Positions 46,429-55,649 of a stretch of 64,000 nt of DNA are shown piece after piece; within the stretch, counting starts at the first letter, position 1, and each line of letters starts with the position of its first letter. A program made the position numbers and the translations under genes. The stretch is from Arcobacter aquimarinus (lineage in GTDB: Bacteria > Campylobacterota > Campylobacteria > Campylobacterales > Arcobacteraceae). The stretch spans positions 124,001 to 188,000 of the forward strand of contig NZ_CP030944.1 in assembly GCF_013177635.1 (NCBI RefSeq), read 5' to 3'. The notes beneath the pieces are model-generated. The model was not told the origin of the DNA. It worked only from the letters and a program-made list of their open reading frames with translations, and searched no databases.

Positions 46429-47898
46429 ATGGTAAAAAATGAGCTAGAAAAAGCACTAGAAATTGTTGATTCAGAAATAAAAAAAGCAGGTATTTCAAGA
46501 AGAGATGCATTTAAGTTAGCAGGATTAGGAACAGCAGCTTATCTTGCAAATGGTGGAACTGATGCAAATGCTGCAACAGAAGCTAAAGCAAGTGAAGCTA
46601 CTGGAAAAATATTGATAATTGGAGGAGGATTAGCAGGTATTTCAACTGCTGCTAGATTAGTTAATACTTTATCAAATCCTGATATTACAATAGTTGAACC
46701 AAATCCTAAATCAGTAACTTATCAACCAGGAACAACATTAATTGCTTCAGGTGTTTATACTAAAGAAGATGTTGATTATGACACAAAAGATTTTTTACCT
46801 AAAGGTGTGACTTTATTAAAAGATAGAGCTGTAGAATTTAATCCTGAAGCAAACAAAGTTGAATTAGCATCAGGTGAAACATTGACTTATGATTTTTTAG
46901 TTGTTGCAGCAGGTGTTACTCTTGATTTTGGTTCAATCAAAGGTTTAGAAGAAATAGGGGATGCATATACATCTGAAGATGCTTCTAAAATATTAAAAGT
47001 ATTTGGTGATTCAGGAATAACTTCTGTTTATAATATTGATTCATCAGTTGCAATGTGGGAACAAACTCAGAAATTTATACAAAAAGCTAAAGATGGACAA
47101 AAAGTAAAAGGTATATTTACTGATCCAAATACTGCTATAAAATGTGGTGGAGCTCCTAAAAAAGTTATGTATTTAATGAATTCAAGGTTAAATGAAGCAA
47201 AAGCAAGAGCAAATGCAGAACTGTCATTTTATGCAGATAGTAATAAACTATTTGGAGTAAAAGAGTATGCTGATGCAATTGAAAAACAATTTATAGAAAG
47301 AGATATGAAATGGAATTTTAATCATAATTTAATTGGAGTAGATATTGCTAAAAAAATTGCTATATTTGATAAACATTGGCAAGAAAAAGGTGAGTATGAT
47401 AAAGATTTAGAAGAGTATGAGATGGTAACTAAACATCAAAATGTAGAAGTACCATTTGATTTTTTACATATTACACCTCCACAAAAAGCACCTGATGTAA
47501 TTGGAAAATCAGCAATTGGTTCAGCAAAAGGTTGGGTTCCTGTAAATAAAGAAACTTTACAACATGTTAAGTATAAAAATATTTTCTCTTTGGGTGATGT
47601 TGCAGCTGTTCCTATGGGTAAAACAGGTGGGACAGTAAGAAAACAGTATAAAGTATTGGTTGATAATTTAATAGCAGTTATGGAAGGTAAAGAGCCTACA
47701 TCTAAATTTGATGGTTATACAGTTTGCCCTTTAATTACAGATATTGGAAAAGTTATGCTTGCAGAATTTAATTGGACAGCAAAACCAACTCCATCTTTCC
47801 CCCTTGACCCAACACAAGAGAGATATATTTGGTGGTTATTAAAAGTATATTTACTTAAGCCAATGACTCAATACGGAATGTTAAGCGGAAAAGCATAG
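46429..47898 (+). CDS. Sulfide:quinone oxidoreductase-family flavoprotein with Tat-like signal
   Basis: 489 residues. The N-terminus has a twin-arginine motif (ISRRDAFKLAGLG, R24-R25) preceded by an unusually long charged stretch. The FAD-binding GGGLAG is at 65-70 and the second FAD segment is NIFSLGDVAAVPMGKTGG. Only two cysteines exist, C239 (AIKCGGAPKK) and C433 (TVCPLIT), corresponding to the redox pair of SQR/flavocytochrome c sulfide dehydrogenase. The C-terminal amphipathic region would bind the membrane. It probably oxidises sulfide to sulfane sulfur outside the cytoplasm. The two following genes appear to be its partners. Confidence 0.85.
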   Translation: MVKNELEKALEIVDSEIKKAGISRRDAFKLAGLGTAAYLANGGTDANAATEAKASEATGKILIIGGGLAGISTAARLVNTLSNPDITIVEPNPKSVTYQPGTTLIASGVYTKEDVDYDTKDFLPKGVTLLKDRAVEFNPEANKVELASGETLTYDFLVVAAGVTLDFGSIKGLEEIGDAYTSEDASKILKVFGDSGITSVYNIDSSVAMWEQTQKFIQKAKDGQKVKGIFTDPNTAIKCGGAPKKVMYLMNSRLNEAKARANAELSFYADSNKLFGVKEYADAIEKQFIERDMKWNFNHNLIGVDIAKKIAIFDKHWQEKGEYDKDLEEYEMVTKHQNVEVPFDFLHITPPQKAPDVIGKSAIGSAKGWVPVNKETLQHVKYKNIFSLGDVAAVPMGKTGGTVRKQYKVLVDNLIAVMEGKEPTSKFDGYTVCPLITDIGKVMLAEFNWTAKPTPSFPLDPTQERYIWWLLKVYLLKPMTQYGMLSGKA

Positions 47899-47906
47899 AG
47901 TTTATT

Positions 47907-48146
47907 TTGAAAAAAGAGTTTTTTATTTTTATAATGATAATTGTTGTTTTGACAATAGTTTTTCATTATAAAGAGTTGTTGGAATATCCAATTCAACACG
48001 TAAAAAACTTTCCTAATTCAGGAACTTATGGATTAGGAATTTTTCATCCATTAGTTTTTGGTGCTTTTGTATATATTATGCTTTTAATACCAAGAGCAAT
48101 ATTCAAACTTTTAAAAGGAAATAGTCATGAAGAAAATATTAAGTAG
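47907..48146 (+). CDS. Small membrane protein between SQR and rhodanese genes (79 aa)
   Basis: Not recognised. Two hydrophobic helices (FFIFIMIIVVLTIVFHY and LVFGAFVYIMLLIPRAIFKL) flank a short loop with HVKNFPNSGTYGLGIFHP. It starts with TTG 9 bases after the SQR gene and overlaps the rhodanese gene by 20 bases, so it is translated as part of that operon. It could anchor or supply electrons for SQR; that is only location-based. Confidence 0.7.
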   Translation: MKKEFFIFIMIIVVLTIVFHYKELLEYPIQHVKNFPNSGTYGLGIFHPLVFGAFVYIMLLIPRAIFKLLKGNSHEENIK

Positions 48147-49305
48147 TTTTGTAGTTGCAACATTGTTAACAATAAGTCAATCTTATGCACAAGAAAATAA
48201 AGTTACACCAGAAATTGCACAGTTAATCAAAAAATATAATTTAGAGCAAGTAGGTTTTGATTATGTAGAGAAAAAAGTAGGTATTGGATTTAGAGGTGAT
48301 GCTGAAGCTATTTTAATTGATGCAAGACCAGCTGTTAAATATGAAAAAGGTACAATTCCTTCTAGTTTAAATATTACAGATACAGATTTTGAAAATGGAT
48401 ATAAACAGATAGTAGATTTAGCGAAAGATAAAGAATTGATTGTTTATTGTGCAGGGTATAATTGTGAGAAAAGTCCAATTGTTGCTCAAAAATTAAAAGA
48501 AAAAGGGCATAAAAATATAAAATTGTATTCAGCAGGTGAACCTGAATGGTCTAAAAAAAGTTATTTAGAAATCGGTACAAATGTTGTAAAAGCATATCAA
48601 GAAAATAATAGTGCTTTACTAGTAGATGCAAGACCACAAATTAAGTTTTTTCAAGAAACAATTCCAGGAAGTATTTCAATTCCTGATACTAATTTAGATA
48701 AGTTAATAGGAAGATTTCCTATTGATAAGAATGAAAAAATAGTTACTTTTTGTGCAGGATTTTCTTGTGAAAAATCAAATATAGTAGCAAATAAATTATA
48801 CACTTTAGGTTATAAAAATGTTTCAGTTTATGCAGGTGGAGTTCCAGCTTGGAAAGAGGCAGGATTAGCTACAACGGCTAGTTCTAAAGTTAAAACTGAA
48901 GTTGCAGTAAAAGAAAAAAAAGAATTTACTCCAAATGGAGCTAAATTAGGTGAAGATGAAGGTAGTGTGGATGGTGAATGGTTAAAAGCGTTAATATTAG
49001 AAGATAAAGTTCCTGAATATGTTCAAATTGTGAATGTTTTAAGCGCAAAAGATTTTAAGAAAGGGCATATAAAAGGTTCTATAAATATTGAAGCAGAAAA
49101 ATTTAGTGCAAAAGAGTTATTTGAAAAACTTCCAAAAGGGAAAACAATTATTTTTAACTGTACAGCAGGTTCAAGATCTATTGAGGCTTGGAGTAAATTA
49201 AAAAAAGGAAATGTTGATATTTCTGATATTTTATATTTTGATGCTAATATAAATTGTGAAGGTGAAAAGTGTAAAATAGAGGTAAATGAACCTTTAGGAG
49301 CTTAA
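48127..49305 (+). CDS. Periplasmic triple-rhodanese sulfurtransferase
   Basis: 392 residues with a signal peptide (KKILSSFVVATLLTISQSYA) and three rhodanese domains (about 45-150, 150-255, 275-390). The active-site loops are VYCAGYNCEKS, TFCAGFSCEKS and FNCTAGSRS; the first two are near copies and each has two cysteines, the third is of a different type. All have a catalytic cysteine. Placed after SQR it probably accepts or relays sulfane sulfur. AAGGA precedes the ATG. Ends at a strong terminator. Confidence 0.88.
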   Translation: MKKILSSFVVATLLTISQSYAQENKVTPEIAQLIKKYNLEQVGFDYVEKKVGIGFRGDAEAILIDARPAVKYEKGTIPSSLNITDTDFENGYKQIVDLAKDKELIVYCAGYNCEKSPIVAQKLKEKGHKNIKLYSAGEPEWSKKSYLEIGTNVVKAYQENNSALLVDARPQIKFFQETIPGSISIPDTNLDKLIGRFPIDKNEKIVTFCAGFSCEKSNIVANKLYTLGYKNVSVYAGGVPAWKEAGLATTASSKVKTEVAVKEKKEFTPNGAKLGEDEGSVDGEWLKALILEDKVPEYVQIVNVLSAKDFKKGHIKGSINIEAEKFSAKELFEKLPKGKTIIFNCTAGSRSIEAWSKLKKGNVDISDILYFDANINCEGEKCKIEVNEPLGA

Positions 49306-49310
49306 GAAAT

Positions 49311-49346
49311 AAAAAAAGGGAGAAAGTTTGACTTTCTCCCTTTTTT
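49311..49346. terminator. Bidirectional terminator between rhodanese and rplT genes
   Basis: AAAAAAGGGAGAAAGT (49312-49327), loop TTG, ACTTTCTCCCTTTTTT (49331-49346): a 16-base perfect stem with A and T tails, suitable for both directions. Confidence 0.9.
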
Positions 49347-49364
49347 AATGTAATGTTTGCAAAT

Positions 49365-49721
49365 TTATTTTAGTGCGGCTTTAGCAGTTACCACTAAAGA
49401 TGCAAATGCAGCAGAATCATTCATAGCCATATCAGCTAAGATTTTTCTATCTAATTCTAAACCAGACAATCTTAATCCATTCATGAATCTTGAATAATTA
49501 ATATCATTTAATCTACAAGCTGCATTGATTCTTATAATCCATAATTTTCTGATATCTCTTTTTTTCTGTCTTCTATCTCTGAAAGCATAAACTAAAGATC
49601 TTTCTAATTGTTCTTTAGCTTTTCTAAAGTGTTTTCTTCTACCACTAAAGAATCCTCTAGCAGCTTTTAATACCTTTTTATGTCTTCTTCTTCTTACAAA
49701 ACCAGTTTTTACTCTAGGCAT
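49365..49721 (-). CDS. rplT: 50S ribosomal protein L20
   Basis: 118 residues starting [24 protein letters not shown], with the ARVN-equivalent [19 protein letters not shown] block. Last gene of thrS-infC-rpmI-rplT. Confidence 0.97.
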   Translation of the reverse strand: MPRVKTGFVRRRRHKKVLKAARGFFSGRRKHFRKAKEQLERSLVYAFRDRRQKKRDIRKLWIIRINAACRLNDINYSRFMNGLRLSGLELDRKILADMAMNDSAAFASLVVTAKAALK

Positions 49722-49757
49722 ATATATTTCCTTTCTTTACCATTATTTCTAATAAGG

Positions 49758-49796
49758 TGTCAGTATACTTACTGAACTTTTCCATCATTTGATGGA
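49758..49796 (-). promoter_or_regulatory. Two hairpins in the rpmI-rplT gap
   Basis: TCAGTA-TACT-TACTGA (49758-49773) and TCCATCA-TT-TGATGGA (49781-49796). Either could slow ribosomes or polymerase or bind L20; nothing in the sequence decides. Confidence 0.4.
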
Positions 49797-49824
49797 GGGA
49801 CAAAATTACTTTTATTTTTAGTAA

Positions 49825-50022
49825 TTACGCTTTACACAACGCTACAAGAATTCTACCAGCATCTGTACTATGCACAGTTTTTGGTCCTCTTAAGTTTCTT
49901 TTTCTTTTTTGAGTCATTTTAGTTAAGATGTGGCTTCTAAAAGCTGAACCTCTTTTAATTGACCCATTTTTCTTCACTTTAAATCTTTTTAAAGCGCCAC
50001 TAACACTTTTCATTTTTGGCAT
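49825..50022 (-). CDS. rpmI: 50S ribosomal protein L35
   Basis: 65 residues, [26 protein letters not shown] use the ATG at 50022 because AAGGAGG lies just upstream; an ATG at 50055 would add 11 residues absent from the family. Confidence 0.96.
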   Translation of the reverse strand: MPKMKSVSGALKRFKVKKNGSIKRGSAFRSHILTKMTQKRKRNLRGPKTVHSTDAGRILVALCKA

Positions 50023-50127
50023 TGAAGAATCCTCCTTATAAATTTGCAATTTCATTAATTTTATGAAAAAGTTTTGGATTTTACTGAAATTTTGTTTAGT
50101 TTAAGTTTAAATGAAAGTTAATTATAG

Positions 50128-50153
50128 AATAAAGAAGAAGAATCTTCTTTATT
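50128..50153 (-). terminator. Stem-loop between infC and rpmI
   Basis: AATAAAGAAGA (50128-50138), loop AGAA, TCTTCTTTATT (50143-50153): an 11-base stem one base after the infC stop. The rpmI leader follows, so it may be an attenuator rather than a full stop. Confidence 0.6.
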
Positions 50154-50681
50154 TTAATCTTTTTTAGGAAGAGCCATAAGGTTTACATATCTTCCTTCAA
50201 GTTTTGGTTCTTTATCCATAACGGCAATATCTTCTAACATTGGCCAGATTTTTTTAAGTACATCTATACCCGATTGAGGATTAGCCATTTCTCTACCTTT
50301 TAAGAAGACTCTGAATTTAACATGATTTCCATCTTCTAAAAATTCTCTTGCATGTTTTACTTTATAGCTAATGTCATTTTCTGCAATTTTAACAGATAAT
50401 TTTATTTCTTTTATAACTATAACTTTTTGATTTTTCTTAGCTTCTTTTTTCTTTTTTTCTTGTTGATATCTAAATTTACCATAATCCATAATTTTTGCAA
50501 CTGGAGGTTTTCCATCAGGAGCAATTAATACTAAATCTAAGCCCATTTCATCAGCAAGTTTAAGAGCATCTGCTGTGCTTATAATTCCATGATTAGTTCC
50601 ATCATCAGTTGTACATCTAACCTCTTTAGCTGTAATCATTTCATTCATGATTACATCGTCTTTTCTTTTGTCTTTACTCAA
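50154..50681 (-). CDS. infC: Translation initiation factor IF-3
   Basis: 175 residues. The N-terminal domain ([24 protein letters not shown]) and the linker [23 protein letters not shown] are typical. It starts with TTG overlapping the thrS stop (TTGA), with GGGAG upstream. Non-ATG starts are a known feature of infC self-control in other bacteria; here it is TTG rather than ATT. Confidence 0.95.
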   Translation of the reverse strand: MSKDKRKDDVIMNEMITAKEVRCTTDDGTNHGIISTADALKLADEMGLDLVLIAPDGKPPVAKIMDYGKFRYQQEKKKKEAKKNQKVIVIKEIKLSVKIAENDISYKVKHAREFLEDGNHVKFRVFLKGREMANPQSGIDVLKKIWPMLEDIAVMDKEPKLEGRYVNLMALPKKD

Positions 50682-52486
50682 ATTTTGCTCCCGCTTATGA
50701 TTTCATTTAGCATTGATATAAATTCATCTTTGCTCATATTTGACTGCTCTCTAGTTCTTCTATTTCTTAATGCAATAGTTTTATTAGCAACTTCTTCATC
50801 TCCAATTACTACAATCATTGGAACTCTTTGTTTTTCAGCCATTCTAATTCTTTTATTCAAACTCTCATTCATGTTATAAATTTCAGAATCCATGTCATTT
50901 TCTATAAGCATTTTCTGTAGTTCTTTAGCATATTCAAGATGTGAATCAGCAATAGGAACAAAAATAACTTGAGTTGGTGCAATAACAAAAGGAAATTCTC
51001 CTGCACAATGTTCTGTTAAAATCCCAATAAATCTTTCAAATGAACCAAGAATTGCTCTATGAATCATAACTGGTTGTTCTTTTTCACCTTTTTCATTAAT
51101 ATACTCAACATTAAATCTAGAAGGTAAGTTCATATCTACTTGAACTGTTCCACATTGCCATTTTCTTCCAATTGCATCTAAAATTTTGATATCAATTTTT
51201 GGACCATAGAATGCTCCTCCACCTTCATCAATACCATATTGGATATTTTTTTCATCCAATGCATCCATAATACCTTTTGTAGTTTTTTCCCAGAAGATAT
51301 CATCACCAATTGCTTTTTCAGGTTTTGTAGAAACTTCTATTTCATATTTAAAATCAAACATTTTAAGTAAAGAATCAACAAATTCTAATACTTCAAATAT
51401 CACTTCTTTTATCTGATTTTGTGTACAAAATATATGTGAATCATCTTGAGTAAATTCTCTTACTCTAAATAATCCATGCATTGCTCCACTCATTTCATGT
51501 CTATGAACTACACCATATTCAAAAAGTTTTTTAGGTAAATCTTTATACGAAACTAGACTATTTTTAAAGATTTGAATATGTCCAACACAGTTCATAGGTT
51601 TTATTCCATATTCTTGTTCATCAATAGTAGTAAAATACATATTTTCTTTGTAGTTCGCATAGTGACCAGAGATTTTCCACATTTCAGCTTTTAAAATTTC
51701 AGGACCACGAACAGGTTCATATCCCCTAACTCTATGAGCTTTGTATAAAAGATGCTCAAGTTTACTTCTAAGTCTTGCACCATTTGGTAACCACATAGGA
51801 AGACCAGCACCTACATCATCATTAAATGTAAAAAGTTCAAGTTCAGTTCCAAGTTTTCTGTGGTCTCTTTTTTTAGCTTCTTCAATCATTCTTGTATAAT
51901 CAAATAATGCTTGTTTATCGAAAAATGCAATACCATAAATTCTAGTAATCATCTCGTTTTTTTCATCCCCACCAAGATATGCGCCAGCAACACGTGTGAG
52001 TTTAAAACTTCTAATCATTCTAGTATTTGGTAAATGAGGACCTCTACATAAATCTTCAAAATCACCTTGTCTATATATTGTTAAAGTATCATCTTTGATA
52101 TTTTTTAGAACAGCTTGTTTTAATTCATCATTTTTGAATTTCTCAAAAAACTCTTCTTTAGTGGTTTCATGTCTAGTAATAGGAAGTTTTCTATCAGCTA
52201 ATTCTTTCATTTTCTTTTCAATAGTAGGTAAATCTTCATCTGAAATTTTACTTTCTACTTTAAAATCATAGTAAAAACCTTCTTTTACAACAGGTCCAAC
52301 GAAGAATTTTGCTTCAGGATAAAGTTCTTTAATAGCTTGAGCCATTAAGTGAGCACAAGAGTGTCTTAAAATATCTAAAGATTCTTTTGAATCATCAGCT
52401 TTTATTTCATCTCCTTGGATATTTAAAGCCATAGCAGTCTGAAGGTCATATACTTGACCATCTTTTAATATACCAATAGGTTCCAA
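50678..52486 (-). CDS. thrS: Threonyl-tRNA synthetase
   Basis: 602 residues. The editing-domain HSCAH motif (about residue 43), catalytic motif 2 ([28 protein letters not shown]) and zinc ligands (KPMNCVGH and two later histidines) are present, and an anticodon-binding domain closes the chain. Only about 40 residues precede HSCAH, so the usual N-terminal TGS domain is largely missing. It starts with TTG behind AAAGGA. First gene of the thrS-infC-rpmI-rplT operon. Confidence 0.96.
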   Translation of the reverse strand: MEPIGILKDGQVYDLQTAMALNIQGDEIKADDSKESLDILRHSCAHLMAQAIKELYPEAKFFVGPVVKEGFYYDFKVESKISDEDLPTIEKKMKELADRKLPITRHETTKEEFFEKFKNDELKQAVLKNIKDDTLTIYRQGDFEDLCRGPHLPNTRMIRSFKLTRVAGAYLGGDEKNEMITRIYGIAFFDKQALFDYTRMIEEAKKRDHRKLGTELELFTFNDDVGAGLPMWLPNGARLRSKLEHLLYKAHRVRGYEPVRGPEILKAEMWKISGHYANYKENMYFTTIDEQEYGIKPMNCVGHIQIFKNSLVSYKDLPKKLFEYGVVHRHEMSGAMHGLFRVREFTQDDSHIFCTQNQIKEVIFEVLEFVDSLLKMFDFKYEIEVSTKPEKAIGDDIFWEKTTKGIMDALDEKNIQYGIDEGGGAFYGPKIDIKILDAIGRKWQCGTVQVDMNLPSRFNVEYINEKGEKEQPVMIHRAILGSFERFIGILTEHCAGEFPFVIAPTQVIFVPIADSHLEYAKELQKMLIENDMDSEIYNMNESLNKRIRMAEKQRVPMIVVIGDEEVANKTIALRNRRTREQSNMSKDEFISMLNEIISGSKI

Positions 52487-52596
52487 TAATTTCCTTTTTT
52501 TCTTAATTATTTATTAAATTGAAATTATTTTACCTCAAAACGACTTAAACTTAATTAGATATAAGATAATTTATAGAATTTTTGTTACAATTAGAG

Positions 52597-53112
52597 ATGA
52601 TTTTAAATATATCAAAAATAAAAACAGAAGCTTTATTATTGTTTTGTAAGGATTTGATTTTATCTTATCAAAATAATTTAAATGAAAATAGTTTTGAGAT
52701 AGATAAAGAGATTATAGAAGAATTTAACAATATTAGTAATGATATGTTAAAGCAGATTTCAAATGTTACTTTACCAAATCAGTACTATTTACAAAATAGA
52801 AAACATTATAAAATAAAATCTATTTTAGATGCTTATAATTTCATAAATAATGAAATATCTACAAATTTAAAAAAGAATGAAGAATTTAATCCTTCAATGT
52901 TATATTTCTCACTTTTAGCACTTTGGTTTAAAGAGTTAAATAAAGAGTCACATTCAAAAGAGTATATATATTTTATTTTGTATCCTTATAGTTTCGTATA
53001 TGACAAATTATTAGTAAAAATGCAAAATCAAGATTTTAAAAGATTAAATATAAAAATGATTGAATTAGCAGAAAAGATAATATATAAGTTTGATAGTTAT
53101 AATTTAAAATAA
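52597..53112 (+). CDS. Helical protein of unknown function (171 aa)
   Basis: Not recognised. No signal peptide, membrane helix or cysteine motif beyond a single early Cys in LLLFCKDLILSYQ. It is rich in Asn, Lys, Leu and Glu and looks wholly helical. I use the ATG at 52597; a TTG 15 bases upstream is the alternative. It is divergent from thrS and convergent with the cytochrome-like gene. Confidence 0.65.
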   Translation: MILNISKIKTEALLLFCKDLILSYQNNLNENSFEIDKEIIEEFNNISNDMLKQISNVTLPNQYYLQNRKHYKIKSILDAYNFINNEISTNLKKNEEFNPSMLYFSLLALWFKELNKESHSKEYIYFILYPYSFVYDKLLVKMQNQDFKRLNIKMIELAEKIIYKFDSYNLK

Positions 53113-53136
53113 AGAGAGAAAATTCTCTTTATTTTA
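53105..53136. terminator. Convergent bidirectional terminator
   Basis: TAAAATAAAGAGA (53105-53117), loop GAAAAT, TCTCTTTATTTTA (53124-53136): a perfect 13-base stem overlapping the stop codon of the upstream gene. Confidence 0.8.
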
Positions 53137-53144
53137 AGATTTTA

Positions 53145-53465
53145 TTAGCAAGAAGGAACATTTCCCGAATCACTAGCGAAGTCAACTGAAAAATCAAAAA
53201 TATGTTCCATAACTGATTCTTTTAATTCACCTGCTTTTACATTTGGACAAATTTTTATAATTTCTTCTTCAAATTTACCATCTGTTTTAATTTGTTTCCA
53301 CTCTGCTTGAGTGTGTTTAACTGCAAACTTTGCACCAGTCATACCGCAAGGCTCTTTTAATAATTTATTAAAAAGTTTTTGACCTTTAACCGAATCAGCT
53401 GATAAAGAAGTTGTTGCTAAACCTAAAGCTAAAGAACCAGCTACAATAATTTTTAATAATTTCAT
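53145..53465 (-). CDS. Exported cytochrome-c-like protein without a heme motif (106 aa)
   Basis: A signal peptide (MKLLKIIVAGSLALGLATTSLSA) is followed by about 83 residues with three cysteines: KEPCGMTGAKFAVKH, IKICPNVK and the terminal VPSC. The KGQKLFNKLLKEPC start resembles the first helix of small c-type cytochromes, yet no CxxCH exists, so heme attachment is unlikely. I recall similar proteins in other Campylobacterota sometimes named cytochrome c. Function unknown. Confidence 0.75.
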   Translation of the reverse strand: MKLLKIIVAGSLALGLATTSLSADSVKGQKLFNKLLKEPCGMTGAKFAVKHTQAEWKQIKTDGKFEEEIIKICPNVKAGELKESVMEHIFDFSVDFASDSGNVPSC

Positions 53466-53556
53466 ATTATACTCCTAATGAAAAATTAGGTACAATTATA
53501 TCTAATGTATATAAAAAACCTCTTAGTTGATTTTAAGAGTATAAAGTGAAGTAATT

Positions 53557-54885
53557 GTGAAATATTTTTTATTAAAACAAATAGTACAATATTTGTCTTT
53601 GAATGCCCAATTTATAAGAACTATTAGAAGAATTGACAACAATTTAATTATAATAGAATTTAATGATAGAAATATAGTTTATTTTGATGTTTCTAAAGGA
53701 AATGCAACTATATTTAAACATAAAAAGATTTTATCTTCTAAAAAAGATTTTAATGCTCCTTTTGATGTAAATTTACAAAAAAGATTTAATAATTCTAAAA
53801 TAGAAAATATTGAACTTTACAATGATGATAAAATTATTAATATAAAGGTTAATTCCTCATCTTCTTATAAAAAGCTTACAACAATTTTACAACTTGAATT
53901 TACAGGAAAACATACTAATATTATTATTTTAGATGAAAATAGGGTAGTTATTGAAGCATTAAGACATATTGATGAATTTTCTTCTAGTAGAGTTGTAAAG
54001 GTTGGACAAAAGTTAGATGAAGTTCCAAAACAAAGTTTTGTACCAAAAATAGATGAAGTTTCTAATATTGAAGAGTACTTATATGAGATTTACGAACAAA
54101 GAGAAAAAGAGAATCTTGAAAATGTAAAAAAACAAAAAATTTCTCAAATTGAGAAAAAGGCTAAAAAGTTAGAATCTACAATTAATTCTTTACCTAAAAA
54201 AGAGGAATTAGAGTTAGAATCAAATATGCTTTATGAAAAAGCTAATTTGATTCTTTCAAATCTACATAATATTAAACCTTATCAAAAAGTTTTAAAAGTT
54301 TATAATTATGAAGGAAATGAAGTAGAAATTGATTTAGAAGAAAAAGCTTCCGCTTCAAAATATTCAAATGAATTATTTAAAAAAGCAAAAAGAGCAAAAC
54401 AAAAAGCTTCAAATATTTCTTTAGAAAAGGACAATTTAGATGAGAAGTTGGATTTCTTATTAAGGTTAATTAATAATATTAGAAATGCTATTTCTATCGA
54501 AGAATGCGAGTTTTTATTACCTAAAAAAGAGAGAAATCAAATAAAAACAAAAAAAGCTCAGATTTATGAAAGTTTCTTTTTTGAAGGCTTTAAAATAATG
54601 CTTGGAACTAGTCAAAGAGAAAATATATATTTATTAGAAAACTCAAAAGCTAGTGACTTCTGGTTTCATTTAAAAGATAGACCTTCATGTCATGTAATAG
54701 TTCAAAATACAAAAAAAGAGTTACCTTCTTCTGTGATAAACCAAGCCGCAAGTTTATGTGCTAAATTCTCTGTTGATTATGTTGGTGTTTATGAAGTAGA
54801 TTATACACAAAGAAGAAATGTGAAAATTCAATCAGGGGCGAATGTGTTATATAATCCATATAATACAGTGGTTGTGAAGATTTAA
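53557..54885 (+). CDS. NFACT-family protein (RqcH/fibronectin-binding-like)
   Basis: 442 residues. NFACT-N domain at the N-terminus (FEFT-like LQLEFTGKHTNIIILDENRVVIEALRHIDE), a coiled-coil region (about 180-320) and an NFACT-R domain near the end (LLENSKASDFWFHLKDRPSCHVIVQN). Relatives act in ribosome-associated quality control, adding Ala tails to stalled peptides; whether this shorter protein does so is inference. It starts with a GTG at 53557. Confidence 0.87.
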   Translation: MKYFLLKQIVQYLSLNAQFIRTIRRIDNNLIIIEFNDRNIVYFDVSKGNATIFKHKKILSSKKDFNAPFDVNLQKRFNNSKIENIELYNDDKIINIKVNSSSSYKKLTTILQLEFTGKHTNIIILDENRVVIEALRHIDEFSSSRVVKVGQKLDEVPKQSFVPKIDEVSNIEEYLYEIYEQREKENLENVKKQKISQIEKKAKKLESTINSLPKKEELELESNMLYEKANLILSNLHNIKPYQKVLKVYNYEGNEVEIDLEEKASASKYSNELFKKAKRAKQKASNISLEKDNLDEKLDFLLRLINNIRNAISIEECEFLLPKKERNQIKTKKAQIYESFFFEGFKIMLGTSQRENIYLLENSKASDFWFHLKDRPSCHVIVQNTKKELPSSVINQAASLCAKFSVDYVGVYEVDYTQRRNVKIQSGANVLYNPYNTVVVKI

Positions 54886-54983
54886 AGAAGTTTTTCTAAA
54901 TGATAGTAAATTTACATGATTATACTTGAGATTAATAATTAGAAAAAGTATTTTTACTTTTTTTTATTAAAAAATGAAAAAAA

Positions 54984-55015
54984 GAGTCATTTGTGAGTCA
55001 TTTCAATTGTATAAT
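54984..55015 (+). promoter_or_regulatory. Tandem GAGTCATTT repeats before a -10 box
   Basis: GAGTCATTT at 54984-54992 and 54995-55003 (11-base period), followed by TATAAT at 55010-55015. The repeat takes the place of the -35 element, as for an OmpR-type activator site. Confidence 0.55.
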
Positions 55016-55045
55016 TCAAATAATTTATTTAGAAGAGGAGAAAAT

Positions 55046-55588
55046 GTGAAGGTAATTCTAAAAGTGGGATTAATAACAATTTTAGGGCTAGGATTCTTTA
55101 GTGGATGTAGCAGTAAGAATGAATTAGCAGTTGTAGATGATTTGACAAATAAAGAAGTAAAAATTAAATCGTCAACACCTTTTTCTGAAGATGCATTTAT
55201 TAAAGCATCTATAAAAGAAGAGTGTGATATTCAGAAACAATTAGCAGATTATACAAAAAAGTATTCAAATGATAATTCAGTTGCTATTCAGATTGATGAT
55301 AATGCAAATAAAGATAATAGTGAGTATTTTTTAGATCTTAAAATTATTGATGCAATTAGTGAGGGAAATGCTTTTTTAGGACATAATAAAAGAACAAGAA
55401 TTGCAGGTGATTTATATAAAAATGGTAATAAGATAGCAACTTTTAAGGGGCAAAGACATTCAAGAGGTGGATTTGGAGCAGGATTTAAAGGTTCTTGTAC
55501 AGTATTAGAAAGAACAGTACAAGCTTTAGGAGAAGATGTTAGTGAATGGATAAGATATCCTAAAAATGGTTCAATGTTAGGTGAATAA
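55046..55588 (+). CDS. Putative lipoprotein (181 aa)
   Basis: The GTG at 55046, preceded by AGAGGAG, gives the signal KVILKVGLITILGLGFFSGC with a lipobox SGC. A longer frame from 54974 would cover the promoter and is rejected. The mature domain ends with a segment (FKGQRHSRGGFGAGFKGSCTVLERTVQALGEDVSEWI) that looks like a small beta-sheet outer-membrane or periplasmic lipoprotein; I do not recognise the family. Probably monocistronic with a regulated promoter. Confidence 0.8.
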   Translation: MKVILKVGLITILGLGFFSGCSSKNELAVVDDLTNKEVKIKSSTPFSEDAFIKASIKEECDIQKQLADYTKKYSNDNSVAIQIDDNANKDNSEYFLDLKIIDAISEGNAFLGHNKRTRIAGDLYKNGNKIATFKGQRHSRGGFGAGFKGSCTVLERTVQALGEDVSEWIRYPKNGSMLGE

Positions 55589-55610
55589 TAATTATTAAAT
55601 TATTTTAATG

Positions 55611-55616
55611 TATAAT
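55611..55616 (+). promoter_or_regulatory. -10 element for the second lipoprotein
   Basis: Consensus TATAAT at 55611-55616, 33 bases before the ATG at 55650 and followed by AAAGGAGA. Confidence 0.5.
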
Positions 55617-55649
55617 CTAATTTAAATTTAAAAACAAAGGAGACGAAAG

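Noticed and set aside
48301-49250. Possible tandem duplication repeat in DNA
   Set aside because: The rhodanese domains repeat at protein level, but the DNA copies have diverged and do not form a nucleotide repeat.
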